This document shows positions 17,006 through 26,077 of a stretch of DNA of 64,000 nt, one piece after another (the first letter of the stretch is position 1; every line of letters starts with the position of its first letter). The notes below the pieces were generated by a model. It was not told the origin of the DNA and made no database searches. It was given only the letters and a program-made list of their open reading frames with translations. Origin of the DNA: Lysinibacillus agricola (lineage in GTDB: Bacteria > Bacillota > Bacilli > Bacillales_A > Planococcaceae); the NCBI RefSeq assembly GCF_016638705.1, contig NZ_CP067341.1, forward strand, positions 4,467,501-4,531,500, given 5' to 3'. The position numbers and the translations under genes are program-made.

Positions 17006-18217
17006 TTAAATTTTTGCATACTTGCCATGCCACACAATATTTCTGTAGTTCTCTACATCTGTGTCACCTTCCGTGTTAATAAACAATACTCGAGAATTTT
17101 CATCTAATTGTAATGTATCCTTCAGTTCTGTATATTGCTCATTCGTCATCAATTCATAAAAACATCCGACTGGGGCAGCTCCCGATTCTCCAGCAATAAT
17201 TCGGGCATCTGTTGCTAGTGGATTCCCAAGAATGCGCATACCTGTTGCAGCAACTTCCTCATCACAGCAAATACTCACCTTTGTATAAGTCTTTAATAGA
17301 TCCCAAGCAAGTGGATTCGGCTCACCACAAGCAAGACCTGCCATAATTGTTTGCATCTCTCCACCAACCGTTACAAACTGCTCAGCTCCCGCCTTAAAAC
17401 TTTCATAATAGCAATTCGCTACAAAAGGCTCAACTAAGACAAATGTAATCTTTTGTTCATAATATTGTTGTAAGAAAGCTACAACTGCACCTGCAAAAGA
17501 TCCAACCCCAGCTTGTAAAAATACATGGGTAGGTGCTTTTTCCAACTGCAGAGCGGCTTCTTTTACTAGTGTTGTATAGCCCTGCATAATCCACACTGGA
17601 ATTTCCTCATAGCCTTCCCACATCGTATCCTGAATAACAACCCAGTCATTTTCTTTTGCTAGTTGTGAAGTATAACGAACTGTATCATCATAATTCATTG
17701 TCGTTATTTCAGCATATGCACCCTCATTTTTAATATTTTGCAGGCGCTCTTCTGCACTACCAGCAGGCATATAAATGCGAGCTTTCAAACCAAGCTCTCT
17801 AGCAGCCCAAGCCACTCCACGACCATGATTGCCATCTGTCGTTGAAATAAACGTTAAGTCCCCTAGCAGCTCCCTTACTTCTAATGATTTAAGCTGCTCA
17901 AACGATAGCTCATCTATATTCCTACCTAACTTTTTGGCGGCGTACTGCCCAATTGCATAAACACCACCTAATACTTTGAATGCATTCAAGTTAAATCGAT
18001 AAGATTCATCTTTTACAAAAATACTTTGTACTCCAACTAACGAAGCAAAAGCATCTAAGCTCCGTAAAGGTGTGCTTTCAAATTTCTCATATGTACGCTG
18101 AAATCTACCAACACGATTTACTTGTTCCAGTGAAAAATTACGTAGAAAAGGCACTACTTGTTCTACGTTCTTCTGTATCAAATATTGTTGGTTGTTAGCC
18201 CATATTAATTTTCCCAT
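17006..18217 (-). CDS. dpaL: Diaminopropionate ammonia-lyase (PLP-dependent)
   Basis: Fold-type II PLP enzyme of 403 aa that cleaves 2,3-diaminopropionate to pyruvate and ammonia. The Schiff-base lysine motif is FVKDESYRFNLNAFKVLGG near residue 80, where the lysine is in AFKVLGG. The Asn-containing TDGNHGRGVAWAA binds the PLP ring, and LQAGVGSFAGAV is the phosphate-cradle Gly loop. Full length for the YgeX/DpaL family. The gene stands alone with a GGGGGA site; no pathway partners are adjacent. Confidence 0.93.
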   Translation of the reverse strand: MGKLIWANNQQYLIQKNVEQVVPFLRNFSLEQVNRVGRFQRTYEKFESTPLRSLDAFASLVGVQSIFVKDESYRFNLNAFKVLGGVYAIGQYAAKKLGRNIDELSFEQLKSLEVRELLGDLTFISTTDGNHGRGVAWAARELGLKARIYMPAGSAEERLQNIKNEGAYAEITTMNYDDTVRYTSQLAKENDWVVIQDTMWEGYEEIPVWIMQGYTTLVKEAALQLEKAPTHVFLQAGVGSFAGAVVAFLQQYYEQKITFVLVEPFVANCYYESFKAGAEQFVTVGGEMQTIMAGLACGEPNPLAWDLLKTYTKVSICCDEEVAATGMRILGNPLATDARIIAGESGAAPVGCFYELMTNEQYTELKDTLQLDENSRVLFINTEGDTDVENYRNIVWHGKYAKI

Positions 18218-18305
18218 CCATATCCCCCCAGTTTTTGCTCTATCATCATCTTAGCTTATAGAACCACAAAACAAAATACCATCCATGCCGATATTACATA
18301 AATTA

Positions 18306-18540
18306 GGCTCATCACCAAAAGTTGTGGATGACATTTGTTAAAACGTATGACATTTAAATGTTTTCTGTAGCGAAAGCAAAGCGACAGCTACAATTACGCC
18401 AAGGCGAAATTGATATAAGTTGATTGGAGTGGAGGCTGAGTGACTCCTTGAGGATTAGCGTCACAGATGAGACCCTGGAGCGAGTAAAGCGGCTCATCGG
18501 ACACCCCTAGGAAATCAACCACACGTTATGGTGATGATCC
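18306..18540. repeat. MITE-like element, 235 bp, fused to a hairpin fragment
   Basis: Termini GGCTCATCACC (18306-18316) and GGTGATGATCC (18530-18540) are inverted. The interior has TTGATTGGAGTGGAGGC and CAGATGAGACCCTGGAGCGAG, shared with the 49.2-kb copy. Within it, AATTACGCC...GGCGAAATT (about 18393-18412) is hairpin 1 of the other repeat family, suggesting one element inserted in the other. Confidence 0.8.
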
Positions 18541-18624
18541 ATAAATTAGTAAAAAAAGAAAAACCCGAAACTTATTGATGAGGCTTGTCGTATATCTACT
18601 ATTATATTTATTTGGAGGTATATA

Positions 18625-19263
18625 ATGGATAGCCCATATAAGATAGCTATAATTGGAGGAACAGGGAAAGTAGGAAGACATATCGCAGCTCATGCAATAC
18701 AGAAAGGTTATCATGTTCGGATGCTTGTTAGAAATCCGGAAAAGTTACTATATAAAGATGAAAAAATTGAGATAGTGCAAGGGCAAGTACAAGATATCAA
18801 TAGCATCCAAGAACTTCTTAAAGATTGTAAAGTTGTTATCAATACATTTGGTCAACCAACTAAAGAGGAACCTATGTATAGCAAAGTTACTCATAATATT
18901 TTTAATGTGATGAAAGATTTAAACATTAGTCGTTATATCGGTGTTTCGGGTGGTTCTCTTACGATTAATGAGGACAAAAAAAGCATTATGAATCGTTTTG
19001 GAGCAAAGTTGTTTGATGTTTTCTTTTCCAAAATGATGCAGGATAAAAAATTGGAATGGGAATTTTTATTAAATAGTAAACATATCAAATGGACATTAAT
19101 TAGATTGCCGTTTGTAAAAGATAACTTAACATCCAATCATATAAAGGAAAACCTCACTGATATGCCTGGTACAAAAATTACTAATCAAGATATAGCCACT
19201 TTTATCATTGATCATATAGATCATACACAGTACGTGCACAAAGCACCGTTTATCTCCCATTAA
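18625..19263 (+). CDS. NAD(P)-binding Rossmann protein (atypical SDR/NmrA-like)
   Basis: A 212-aa protein with an N-terminal dinucleotide-binding motif IAIIGGTGKVGRHIAAHA, the following VRMLVRNPEKL strand/loop and VVINTFGQPT. The expected YxxxK catalytic pair is not obvious, so it is more like NmrA-type sensors or NADH-binding epimerases than a classical dehydrogenase. GGAGG is 8 nt before ATG. It stands alone, downstream of a MITE-like element. Function is not known. Confidence 0.85.
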   Translation: MDSPYKIAIIGGTGKVGRHIAAHAIQKGYHVRMLVRNPEKLLYKDEKIEIVQGQVQDINSIQELLKDCKVVINTFGQPTKEEPMYSKVTHNIFNVMKDLNISRYIGVSGGSLTINEDKKSIMNRFGAKLFDVFFSKMMQDKKLEWEFLLNSKHIKWTLIRLPFVKDNLTSNHIKENLTDMPGTKITNQDIATFIIDHIDHTQYVHKAPFISH

Positions 19264-19392
19264 TTTAATAGCAATAAAATGACATATGAAAATAGCATGC
19301 TGAGATTATATCTTGCATGCTATTCTTTATAATGTGATTTTTATTTTAAATCAAATATTATGTCTGATGAAATTCTGTTTAACCTCTTTAAT

Positions 19393-19584
19393 TCATCTTT
19401 GTACTGTAATTATTTGGGAAGTGAAATCTAACTTATTCCCACTGAAATCCATAATAGTATTATAAGGCGAAGCTTGAATCGTAACAGTTCTACCGTTTTC
19501 AATAATCAACGCTCTATTATTGCCTTGTGGATAGTAGGCACTTGCTGCTACCGATGAGCCCTTCAGAATAACATCAAAATCCAT
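19393..19584 (-). pseudogene. Possible gene remnant, 63 aa
   Basis: An ORF ending SQIITVQR with no ribosome site before its ATG and a stop close upstream. About 30 nt upstream another frame ends KDQPTIELVFSE before a stop, giving the impression of fragments of one or more decayed genes. No family recognised. Confidence 0.25.
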
Positions 19585-19718
19585 ACTATTAACGTTTATT
19601 ACTCACTGAAAACAAGCTCTATTGTAGGTTGATCTTTTACGATATGAATATCACTTTGAGATGGTTTTTTATCTCTGATCGCTCAGCGAAATAGTAGGAC
19701 GGGCTATTCGCATCCTAC

Positions 19719-19904
19719 ATGAAAGACTACCAAAAGGTGCTATCTTACTGCAACACGAATCGTGGAAAGGAATTTAGCTGTTTTCAAGTGTTAGAGGAAG
19801 AATTGATTGATTTCTATATTGTAGCTGCCTATTCTTCTCGGCAGCTTGGAAGTAATGAGAGTGGGAATAACTTACTTCGTGCGCTCATAGAAAAACTATT
19901 TTGA
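19719..19904 (+). pseudogene. IS30-family transposase remnant
   Basis: A 61-codon fragment aligning by eye with the DDE core of IS30 transposases. NRGKEFSCFQVLEEEL corresponds to the (S)DRGKEF segment, with the catalytic Asp replaced by Asn. AAYSSRQLGSNESGNNLLR corresponds to PYSSWQRGSNENANGLLR, including the catalytic Glu. Upstream helix-turn-helix and first Asp regions, and both IS ends, are missing. Clearly non-functional. Confidence 0.7.
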
Positions 19905-19962
19905 TAAGATATTAGAGGAAGTATTAAAAGCTGAAATAAGTTAAACTAATTTACCAAAGTAT

Positions 19963-20000
19963 CAAAAAAGTGCAGTAGATGTAAATTACATCTACTGCAC
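19963..20000 (-). terminator. Intrinsic terminator of tRNA array 1
   Basis: A 15-bp stem GTGCAGTAGATGTAA/TTACATCTACTGCAC around one base, followed on the minus strand by a T6 run. Confidence 0.9.
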
Positions 20001-20007
20001 TTCAGTA

Positions 20008-20079
20008 TGACCCGTACGGGATTCGAACCCGTGTTACCGCCGTGAAAGGGCGGTGTCTTAACCACTTGACCAACGGGCC
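20008..20079 (-). tRNA. tRNA-Glu (TTC)
   Basis: Cloverleaf with anticodon TTC; CCA not encoded. Last tRNA of array 1. Confidence 0.97.
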
Positions 20080-20081
20080 AA

Positions 20082-20172
20082 TGGCGGAGAAGGAGGGATT
20101 TGAACCCTCGCGCCGGTTACCCGACCTACACCCTTAGCAGGGGCGCCTCTTCAGCCTCTTGAGTACTTCCCC
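20082..20172 (-). tRNA. tRNA-Ser (GCT)
   Basis: Long variable arm, anticodon GCT, CCA encoded. Confidence 0.97.
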
Positions 20173-20182
20173 ACAAAAAAAA

Positions 20183-20259
20183 TGGCTCCGAAGGCAGGAC
20201 TCGAACCTGCGACAACCTGATTAACAGTCAGGTGCTACTACCAACTGAGCTACTTCGGA
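20183..20259 (-). tRNA. tRNA-Asn (GTT)
   Basis: Anticodon GTT, CCA encoded. Confidence 0.97.
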
Positions 20260-20263
20260 ATAA

Positions 20264-20340
<77 letters not shown>

Positions 20341-20346
20341 TTAGAT

Positions 20347-20420
20347 TGGAGCGGGTGATGAGAATCGAACTCACGACATCAGCTTGGAAGGCTGAGGTTT
20401 TACCATTAAACTACACCCGC
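20347..20420 (-). tRNA. tRNA-Gly (TCC)
   Basis: Anticodon TCC, CCA encoded. The tRNA-His that precedes this gene in B. subtilis trnB is absent. Confidence 0.97.
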
Positions 20421-20423
20421 ATA

Positions 20424-20499
20424 TGGTGGGTCAGGACGGAATCGAACCGCCGACACTTAGAGCTTCAATCTAATGCTCTACCAACTGAGCTACTGACCC
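20424..20499 (-). tRNA. tRNA-Phe (GAA)
   Basis: Anticodon GAA, CCA encoded. Confidence 0.97.
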
Positions 20500-20512
20500 A
20501 TATTTGAAAAAA

Positions 20513-20588
20513 TGGCGGTCCCGACCGGGATCGAACCGGCGATCTCCTGCGTGACAGGCAGGCATGTTAACCGCTACACCACGGGACC
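20513..20588 (-). tRNA. tRNA-Asp (GTC)
   Basis: Anticodon GTC, CCA encoded. Confidence 0.97.
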
Positions 20589-20591
20589 ATT

Positions 20592-20666
<75 letters not shown>

Positions 20667-20716
20667 TTAATAAAATATTCTTTTCGAGTTTTTCTAGCGC
20701 CATTTATAAAATAAAC

Positions 20717-20809
20717 TGGAGGAGGTAGAGGGATTCGAACCCCCGCGCGGTGTTACCCGCCTGTCGGTTTTCAAGACCGATCCCTTCAGCCAGACTTGGG
20801 TATACCTCC
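20717..20809 (-). tRNA. tRNA-Ser (TGA)
   Basis: Long variable arm, anticodon TGA, CCA encoded. Confidence 0.97.
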
Positions 20810-20824
20810 GTAACAATATATAAA

Positions 20825-20901
20825 TGGTGGACCTTGCAGGACTCGAACCTGCGACCGGACGGTTATGAGCCGTCTGCTCTAACCAACTGAGCTAAAGGTC
20901 C
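20825..20901 (-). tRNA. tRNA-Ile2 (CAT, lysidine type)
   Basis: Anticodon CAT, but the body (GGACCTTTAGCTCAG, CAGACGG stem) matches the Bacillus AUA-reading tRNA-Ile2 modified by TilS rather than elongator Met. CCA encoded. Confidence 0.85.
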
Positions 20902-20908
20902 TTTAAGA

Positions 20909-20982
20909 TGGCGGCAGAGGGGATCGAACCCCCGACCTTACGGGTATGAACCGTACGCTCTAGCCAGCTGAGCTACGCCGCC
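20909..20982 (-). tRNA. Elongator tRNA-Met (CAT)
   Basis: Anticodon CAT with a GGCGGCG acceptor stem; CCA not encoded. Confidence 0.94.
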
Positions 20983-21008
20983 AGGATCTTTATACTGGTT
21001 ATCTTTTA

Positions 21009-21084
21009 TGGTGGAGCCTAGCGGGATCGAACCGCTGACCTCCTGCGTGCAAGGCAGGCGCTCTCCCAGCTGAGCTAAGGCCCC
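21009..21084 (-). tRNA. tRNA-Ala (TGC)
   Basis: Anticodon TGC, CCA encoded. Confidence 0.97.
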
Positions 21085-21090
21085 ATAAAA

Positions 21091-21167
21091 TGGTCGGAAT
21101 GACAGGATTCGAACCTACGACCCCTTGGTCCCAAACCAAGTGCTCTACCAAGCTGAGCTACATTCCG
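21091..21167 (-). tRNA. tRNA-Pro (TGG)
   Basis: Anticodon TGG, CCA encoded. Confidence 0.97.
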
Positions 21168-21180
21168 ATAAATATTAATT

Positions 21181-21257
<77 letters not shown>

Positions 21258-21275
21258 TAATTATTAAAAGAAAAA

Positions 21276-21364
21276 TGGTGCCGAGGGCCGGAATCGAACC
21301 GGCACGGTAGTCACCTACCGCAGGATTTTAAGTCCTGTGCGTCTGCCAGTTCCGCCACCCCGGC
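21276..21364 (-). tRNA. tRNA-Leu (TAA)
   Basis: Long variable arm, anticodon TAA, CCA encoded. Confidence 0.97.
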
Positions 21365-21369
21365 ACATT

Positions 21370-21444
21370 TGGAGCGGAAGACGAGGTTCGAACTCGCGAC
21401 CCCCACCTTGGCAAGGTGGTGTTCTACCACTGAACTACTTCCGC
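21370..21444 (-). tRNA. tRNA-Gly (GCC)
   Basis: Anticodon GCC, CCA encoded. Confidence 0.97.
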
Positions 21445-21492
21445 ATGTGCATAAGATTTATTTATCCTGGCAATTATGAAATTCTTAAAAAA

Positions 21493-21577
21493 TGGTGCGG
21501 GTGAAGGGAGTCGAACCCCCACGCCTTGCGGCGCTAGATCCTAAGTCTAGTGCGTCTGCCAATTCCGCCACACCCGC
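21493..21577 (-). tRNA. tRNA-Leu (TAG)
   Basis: Long variable arm, anticodon TAG, CCA encoded. Confidence 0.97.
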
Positions 21578-21599
21578 ATATAATTGTTGGCAATATAAA

Positions 21600-21675
21600 T
21601 GGTGAGCCATGAAGGACTCGAACCTTCGACCCTCTGATTAAAAGTCAGATGCTCTACCAACTGAGCTAATGGCTC
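21600..21675 (-). tRNA. tRNA-Lys (TTT)
   Basis: Anticodon TTT, CCA encoded. Confidence 0.97.
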
Positions 21676-21682
21676 AAAACTA

Positions 21683-21758
<76 letters not shown>

Positions 21759-21761
21759 ATA

Positions 21762-21837
21762 TGGTGGAGGATGACGGGCTCGAACCGCCGACCCTCTGCT
21801 TGTAAGGCAGATGCTCTCCCAGCTGAGCTAATCCTCC
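21762..21837 (-). tRNA. tRNA-Val (TAC)
   Basis: Anticodon TAC, CCA encoded. First tRNA after the 5S gene. Confidence 0.97.
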
Positions 21838-21847
21838 TGGGTATTAT

Positions 21848-21963
<116 letters not shown>

Positions 21964-22051
21964 CTATTAACGGCTTTCAATATACATCGTATCTTGAAAC
22001 CCTTATGTATTTCGTTTTGAAGTTGATTACCTGTCCTTCAAGACAAGAATT

Positions 22052-22080
22052 ATTGTATAACGTTTTCTCAAATTGTGCAA
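22052..22080 (-). promoter_or_regulatory. SigmaA promoter for the 5S-tRNA array
   Basis: On the minus strand: TTGCAC (22075-22080), 17-nt spacer, TACAAT (22052-22057). An A/T-rich UP-like stretch is upstream. It lies about 80 nt before the 5S gene and explains how the array can be expressed without 16S and 23S. Confidence 0.7.
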
Positions 22081-22295
22081 TACTTTTTTATAAAAAAAAA
22101 GAAATTATTACTTTTTGAAGATATTTTTGTTACGTAAGAGAAATTATCACTCTGCTACTCATTATAACAATTGTTTAATCAAAAGAAAACAATTAATTTA
22201 TAATGTCAAAACTAAATAAAAAATAAGCTATAATTTATTGCCTTATATTCTATTAATATATTTAATCATAGATTTTTTCTCTTCTTCATCTATTT

Positions 22296-22336
22296 TATTC
22301 AGGTGAAAGATCATTTGCCTTCTTTCACCTGAATAA
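22296..22336. repeat. Long perfect hairpin downstream of nifS
   Basis: Stem TTATTCAGGTGAAAGA/TCTTTCACCTGAATAA with about a 10-nt loop. It lacks a T-run on either side, so it is not a classical terminator; it may protect an RNA 3' end. Confidence 0.55.
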
Positions 22337-22490
22337 ATTTAACTTCTTTCAGCAAGTGTTCTGGTAGCGACAGCAACACACGACTGAGTGACCTACATCA
22401 TGCTGTTGCTGTCGCTTCGCTTTCGCACAAAAAACATCTGTTGCTGCCGCTGCGTTAGCACTACGCTTTCGCACAAAAAACATCTGTTGG
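22337..22490. repeat. GC-rich repeat units (CGCTTCGCTTTCGCAC family)
   Basis: Two or more imperfect copies of a unit of about 36 nt containing CGCTTCGCTTTCGCAC and AAAACATCTGTTG. The same unit occurs near 5.3, 12.8, 49.3 and 63.86 kb. Confidence 0.7.
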
Positions 22491-22491
22491 C

Positions 22492-23583
22492 CTAAAGCCT
22501 CCGGCGGATAGCAGACAGTTCCTTTTGTAATCTGTCTATTTCTTCAAATGTTGTTACTGGACCAAAAGAAATTCTAAAAAATTGGCGAGCTGCTTCCATA
22601 GAATAGCCCATTGATAAAATCGCCTTCGTACCAGATTCACTATGAATATCACAGGCACTTCCTGTGGAAATACATATCCCTGCTTCATTTAACTTTAACA
22701 AAACGTACTGGCCCTCGATTTTCTCCATCAAAATACCGCAAATATTAGGCAATTGATCCTTACATTCCATGATCCGGCACGTTTCTGGTAAATTTCGCTT
22801 CAAATATTCGCGTACTGCTTCAAAATGCTGCCGCTCATAATGATATTCTTCAATCGCTGTTGCAAAGGCGACAATTGCTGGAGTATCTAATGTTCCTCCC
22901 CTTAACCCACGCTCATGTGTCACACCTGGTGCTAATGCAGGGACACGGAGCTTTGGATTAATATAGATAGCTCCACACCCTTTTGGCCCACCTATTTTAT
23001 GAGCTGAAACAGTCATAGCATCCACTTGCTGTTTTAATGGAAGCTTACAAAAAGACTGAACACAATCGACATGCAAGAGGACATTTGATTGTTTTGCAAT
23101 CTCTGCAATTTTTTCTATAGGTTGAATAGAGCCTATCTCTGAATTTACATGTTGGATAGTGATTAAAGCCGTATCTTCTCGTATTGCTTCTCGTAATTGC
23201 TCCACATGAATACAACCATCTTGTTGTAAAGGTAACTTCGTGACTTCAAAGCCCATTTTTTTAAGTGTATTTAATGCTGCATGTACGGATGTGTGTTCAG
23301 CTTGTGATGAAATAATGTGCTTCCCTTTATTTGACGCTAAAGCTAATGACAAAATCGCAATTAGATTGCCCTCAGTTCCGCTTCCAGTAAAGATTACACC
23401 ATCACTGTTTACTCCAAGAGATCTTGCTACAACAGCTCTTGCCTGTTCAACAAAATAATGCGCTTGCCCTCCTAAATCATGTAAGCTTGCACTATTTCCA
23501 TAATACCGTTCTGCTACCTCACAATATGCTTTAAGAGCTTTTGGAGTCATTGGAGAGGTTGCAGCGTAATCTAGATAAATCAT
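22492..23583 (-). CDS. nifS: Cysteine desulfurase (NifS-like, NAD-pathway type)
   Basis: Class V aminotransferase-fold PLP enzyme of 363 aa that moves sulfur from cysteine to Fe-S assembly. The PLP-lysine motif VSAHKIGGPKGCGA is at about residue 200, the active-site Cys loop STGSACDIHSES at about residue 320. Divergent from nadB-nadC-nadA with 90 nt between starts, as in B. subtilis, where NifS matures the Fe-S cluster of quinolinate synthase. The regulator nadR (yrxA), which follows nifS in B. subtilis, is not here. Confidence 0.94.
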   Translation of the reverse strand: MIYLDYAATSPMTPKALKAYCEVAERYYGNSASLHDLGGQAHYFVEQARAVVARSLGVNSDGVIFTGSGTEGNLIAILSLALASNKGKHIISSQAEHTSVHAALNTLKKMGFEVTKLPLQQDGCIHVEQLREAIREDTALITIQHVNSEIGSIQPIEKIAEIAKQSNVLLHVDCVQSFCKLPLKQQVDAMTVSAHKIGGPKGCGAIYINPKLRVPALAPGVTHERGLRGGTLDTPAIVAFATAIEEYHYERQHFEAVREYLKRNLPETCRIMECKDQLPNICGILMEKIEGQYVLLKLNEAGICISTGSACDIHSESGTKAILSMGYSMEAARQFFRISFGPVTTFEEIDRLQKELSAIRRRL

Positions 23584-23629
23584 CTTATTCTCCTTTCTAG
23601 TTCATCAGGTCTTGTTTTCTTTTTTATTT

Positions 23630-23662
23630 TATGTAAAGATATGTGTCAAGACAACTGTAAAG
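23630..23662 (+). promoter_or_regulatory. Candidate NiaR/NadR operator in the nifS-nadB intergenic region
   Basis: The segment reads ATGTAAAGATATGTGTCAAG then ACAACTGTAAAGA. TGTCAAGACAACTGTAAAGA resembles, from memory, the NiaR operator of Bacillales that represses NAD genes when nicotinate is plentiful. The match is by eye only. Confidence 0.4.
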
Positions 23663-23673
23663 AAGGTATAGGT

Positions 23674-25263
23674 ATGGATGTAATGACAGATGTACTTATT
23701 ATTGGTAGTGGCATCGCTGCACTTCAAGCTGCTCGGCTGCTAGGAGAACATTTTCAAGTACAGATTGTTACAAAGTCATCTGTAAAAATGAGTAGTTCTT
23801 ATCGTGCTCAAGGCGGGATTGCTGCTGTTACGAGTCAAGAAGATCATCCAAAATTTCACATTGCCGATACATTGACTGCTGGTGAATTTCATCATGAAAG
23901 AAGGAATGTTGAAGTACTTATAAAAAACGGCACAGATATTATGCGTGATTTTTTAAAAGAAGGCATCCCAATTGATCGACAAGCTGATGGGTCGCCAGCT
24001 CTAGGCTTAGAGGGGGCGCATAGTCATCACCGTATTTTACATGCAGGTGGTGATCGTACTGGTCAAGTAATGATAGATTATTTGCTCGATCAACTTACAT
24101 CTACTATCGTTGTGAATTACTACGAAATGGCTTACGAGCTTTTATTAAATACAAATGGGGATTGTGTTGGCGTTCTGACAAAAGGAGCAAAGGGAACGAA
24201 GCGCTATCTTGCCCACCACATCATTCTCGCAACAGGAGGTGCAGGCGCTCTTTATTCTTGTACGTCCAATTTTGCTACAAATACTGGCGATGGTATCGCT
24301 TTGGCCTATCGTGCGGGAGCTGCCATCAGTGATATGGAATTTATGCAATTTCATCCAAGCTTACTTTGGTGTAAAGGCGAGGCTAAAGGTTTAGTCTCTG
24401 AGGCTGTGCGTGGCGCCGGAGGAATATTTGTTGATGCACACCGTCATCCCATAATGAAAGGCATACATGAACAGCTGGACCTAGCACCACGCCATGTTAC
24501 TGCACATGCGTTATTTGATAAACGTGCTGCTGGGCAAGAAACATTTATTGATATTTCAAATATTGAGCACTTTGAAGAAAAATTCCCTACGATTGCTCAG
24601 CTTTGCTATGACAATAACGTTAATTTACAAAATGGCTTAATTCCTGTGGCACCTGGTAGCCATTTCTTAATGGGTGGTGTTGTTGCTGATGACAAAGGAA
24701 GAACATCTATCTCTAATCTATATGCAATTGGAGAAGTTGCTTGTACTGGGGTGCATGGTGCCAATCGTTTAGCTAGTAACTCTCTTTTAGAAGGCATTAC
24801 GTTTGGGCAAAGAATGGCCCAATACATTATTCAAACGGGTTGCAAGCAAGAAAATTTCTTGATTGATGACAAACATCACCAACAATCAATGCCGTCATTA
24901 TTTACAAAAGATCAATTACAACAAACAATGATGCACACATTAGGCATTGTACGAAATCCTATCGATATGCAACAATTCGTACAACAATTGCCGTCATTGC
25001 AAATACTTCTTCATGCTGATTTAGATGGGTTGAATCGACAAGAACTTGAACTTTACATGATGCATACTGTCGCAACATTAATGGTACACGCAGCCATTAC
25101 ACGAACAGAAACTCGCGGAGCTCATATTCGCACTGATAAACCACAAAATGATAGACGGTGGGTAAACCGCTGGATCATTTTTCGACAAGGACAGATGAAA
25201 GTGAGGAATTCATTGTATGAATATCATCAAACTCGAGGAAATGCTCAAGCAATTTTTCAATGA
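23674..25263 (+). CDS. nadB: L-aspartate oxidase
   Basis: FAD-dependent enzyme of 529 aa that oxidises aspartate to iminoaspartate for quinolinate. FAD motif VLIIGSGIAALQAAR at the N terminus, then SSYRAQGGIAAV, the active-site region HSHHRILHAGGDRTG and catalytic ARHVTAHALFD, with GANRLASNSLLEG closing the FAD site. ATG at 23674 is chosen (AGAAGG 7 nt upstream) over an in-frame ATG at 23641 that lies in the presumed operator. It overlaps nadC by 47 nt. Confidence 0.97.
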   Translation: MDVMTDVLIIGSGIAALQAARLLGEHFQVQIVTKSSVKMSSSYRAQGGIAAVTSQEDHPKFHIADTLTAGEFHHERRNVEVLIKNGTDIMRDFLKEGIPIDRQADGSPALGLEGAHSHHRILHAGGDRTGQVMIDYLLDQLTSTIVVNYYEMAYELLLNTNGDCVGVLTKGAKGTKRYLAHHIILATGGAGALYSCTSNFATNTGDGIALAYRAGAAISDMEFMQFHPSLLWCKGEAKGLVSEAVRGAGGIFVDAHRHPIMKGIHEQLDLAPRHVTAHALFDKRAAGQETFIDISNIEHFEEKFPTIAQLCYDNNVNLQNGLIPVAPGSHFLMGGVVADDKGRTSISNLYAIGEVACTGVHGANRLASNSLLEGITFGQRMAQYIIQTGCKQENFLIDDKHHQQSMPSLFTKDQLQQTMMHTLGIVRNPIDMQQFVQQLPSLQILLHADLDGLNRQELELYMMHTVATLMVHAAITRTETRGAHIRTDKPQNDRRWVNRWIIFRQGQMKVRNSLYEYHQTRGNAQAIFQ

Positions 25264-26077
25264 AGATATAGGAGATGGGGACTTATCGAGTGAATTTATA
25301 TTTTCTGCCGAACAGCAGGGATCTTTTTCGTTTTATGCGAAAGAAAGTGGCATTTTTTGTGGAGCCCTCATCATTGAGCATGGATTTCTTCTACTTGATC
25401 GATCAATGGAAATTATACTTTGTAAAAAAGATGGTGATGAAGTAAATACCGGTGATGTTCTCGCTGTTATTCAAGGTCCTCTTCAAAAGTTATTAATTGG
25501 TGAGCGGGTGATTTTGAATGTTATCCAGCGCATGTCTGCTATCGCTACAGCTGCAAATTTAGCGGTGCATGAAACAGCAGGCACTAATGCGAAAATATGC
25601 GATACTCGCAAAACAATGCCGGGAATGCGTATGTTGGATAAATATGCTGTTAGAATCGGTGGCGCCTACAACCATCGCAATGGTTTGTACGATGCGATAA
25701 TGCTAAAGGATAATCATATTGCGTTTGCAGGTAGTATTACTAAGGCAGTACAGGCTGCCCGAGAGAAAATCGGTCACACTATTAAAATTGAAGTGGAAAT
25801 CGAAACAAAAGCACAGCTAGTTGAAGCAATTACAGCCGGCGCAGACATCATTATGTTTGATAATCGTAGCCCTGAAGAAATACGTGAATGGCTTCCTGCC
25901 GTTCCCCCACATATTGCTACAGAAGCTTCAGGAGGCATCACACTGCAAAATTTAAACACCTATGCTAAAACAGGCATTCAATGGATTTCTCTCGAGGCGC
26001 TAACACATTCAGTAAAAGCCTTTGATATTAGTGCACTTGTACAAACGAAAGGAGCTAATTCCCTTGTCCATCACTAG
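25217..26077 (+). CDS. nadC: Nicotinate-nucleotide pyrophosphorylase (carboxylating)
   Basis: Quinolinate phosphoribosyltransferase of 286 aa, converting quinolinate and PRPP to nicotinate mononucleotide. Motifs: [12 protein letters not shown] at the N terminus, [13 protein letters not shown], the active-site [33 protein letters not shown], and [10 protein letters not shown] in the barrel. Starts within nadB (47-nt overlap) and ends inside nadA, indicating coupled translation. Confidence 0.97.
   Translation: MNIIKLEEMLKQFFNEDIGDGDLSSEFIFSAEQQGSFSFYAKESGIFCGALIIEHGFLLLDRSMEIILCKKDGDEVNTGDVLAVIQGPLQKLLIGERVILNVIQRMSAIATAANLAVHETAGTNAKICDTRKTMPGMRMLDKYAVRIGGAYNHRNGLYDAIMLKDNHIAFAGSITKAVQAAREKIGHTIKIEVEIETKAQLVEAITAGADIIMFDNRSPEEIREWLPAVPPHIATEASGGITLQNLNTYAKTGIQWISLEALTHSVKAFDISALVQTKGANSLVHH

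Larger units (their letters stand above)
19264..19962. other. Gene-poor region with decayed sequence
   Basis: About 700 nt between the NAD(P)-binding gene and the tRNA array. It contains a doubtful minus-strand ORF and an IS30 remnant. I see no intact gene. Confidence 0.7.
21964..22491. other. Intergenic region upstream of the solitary 5S gene
   Basis: Holds spacer remnant (about 21970-22005), a sigmaA-type promoter for the 5S-tRNA array, an AT-rich stretch, a 16-bp hairpin (22296-22336) and GC-rich repeat units up to the nifS stop. No gene seen. Confidence 0.75.

Noticed and set aside
22296..22336. Classical terminator for nifS
   Set aside because: The 16-bp stem is strong, but neither side has a proper T-run, so I list it only as a hairpin.
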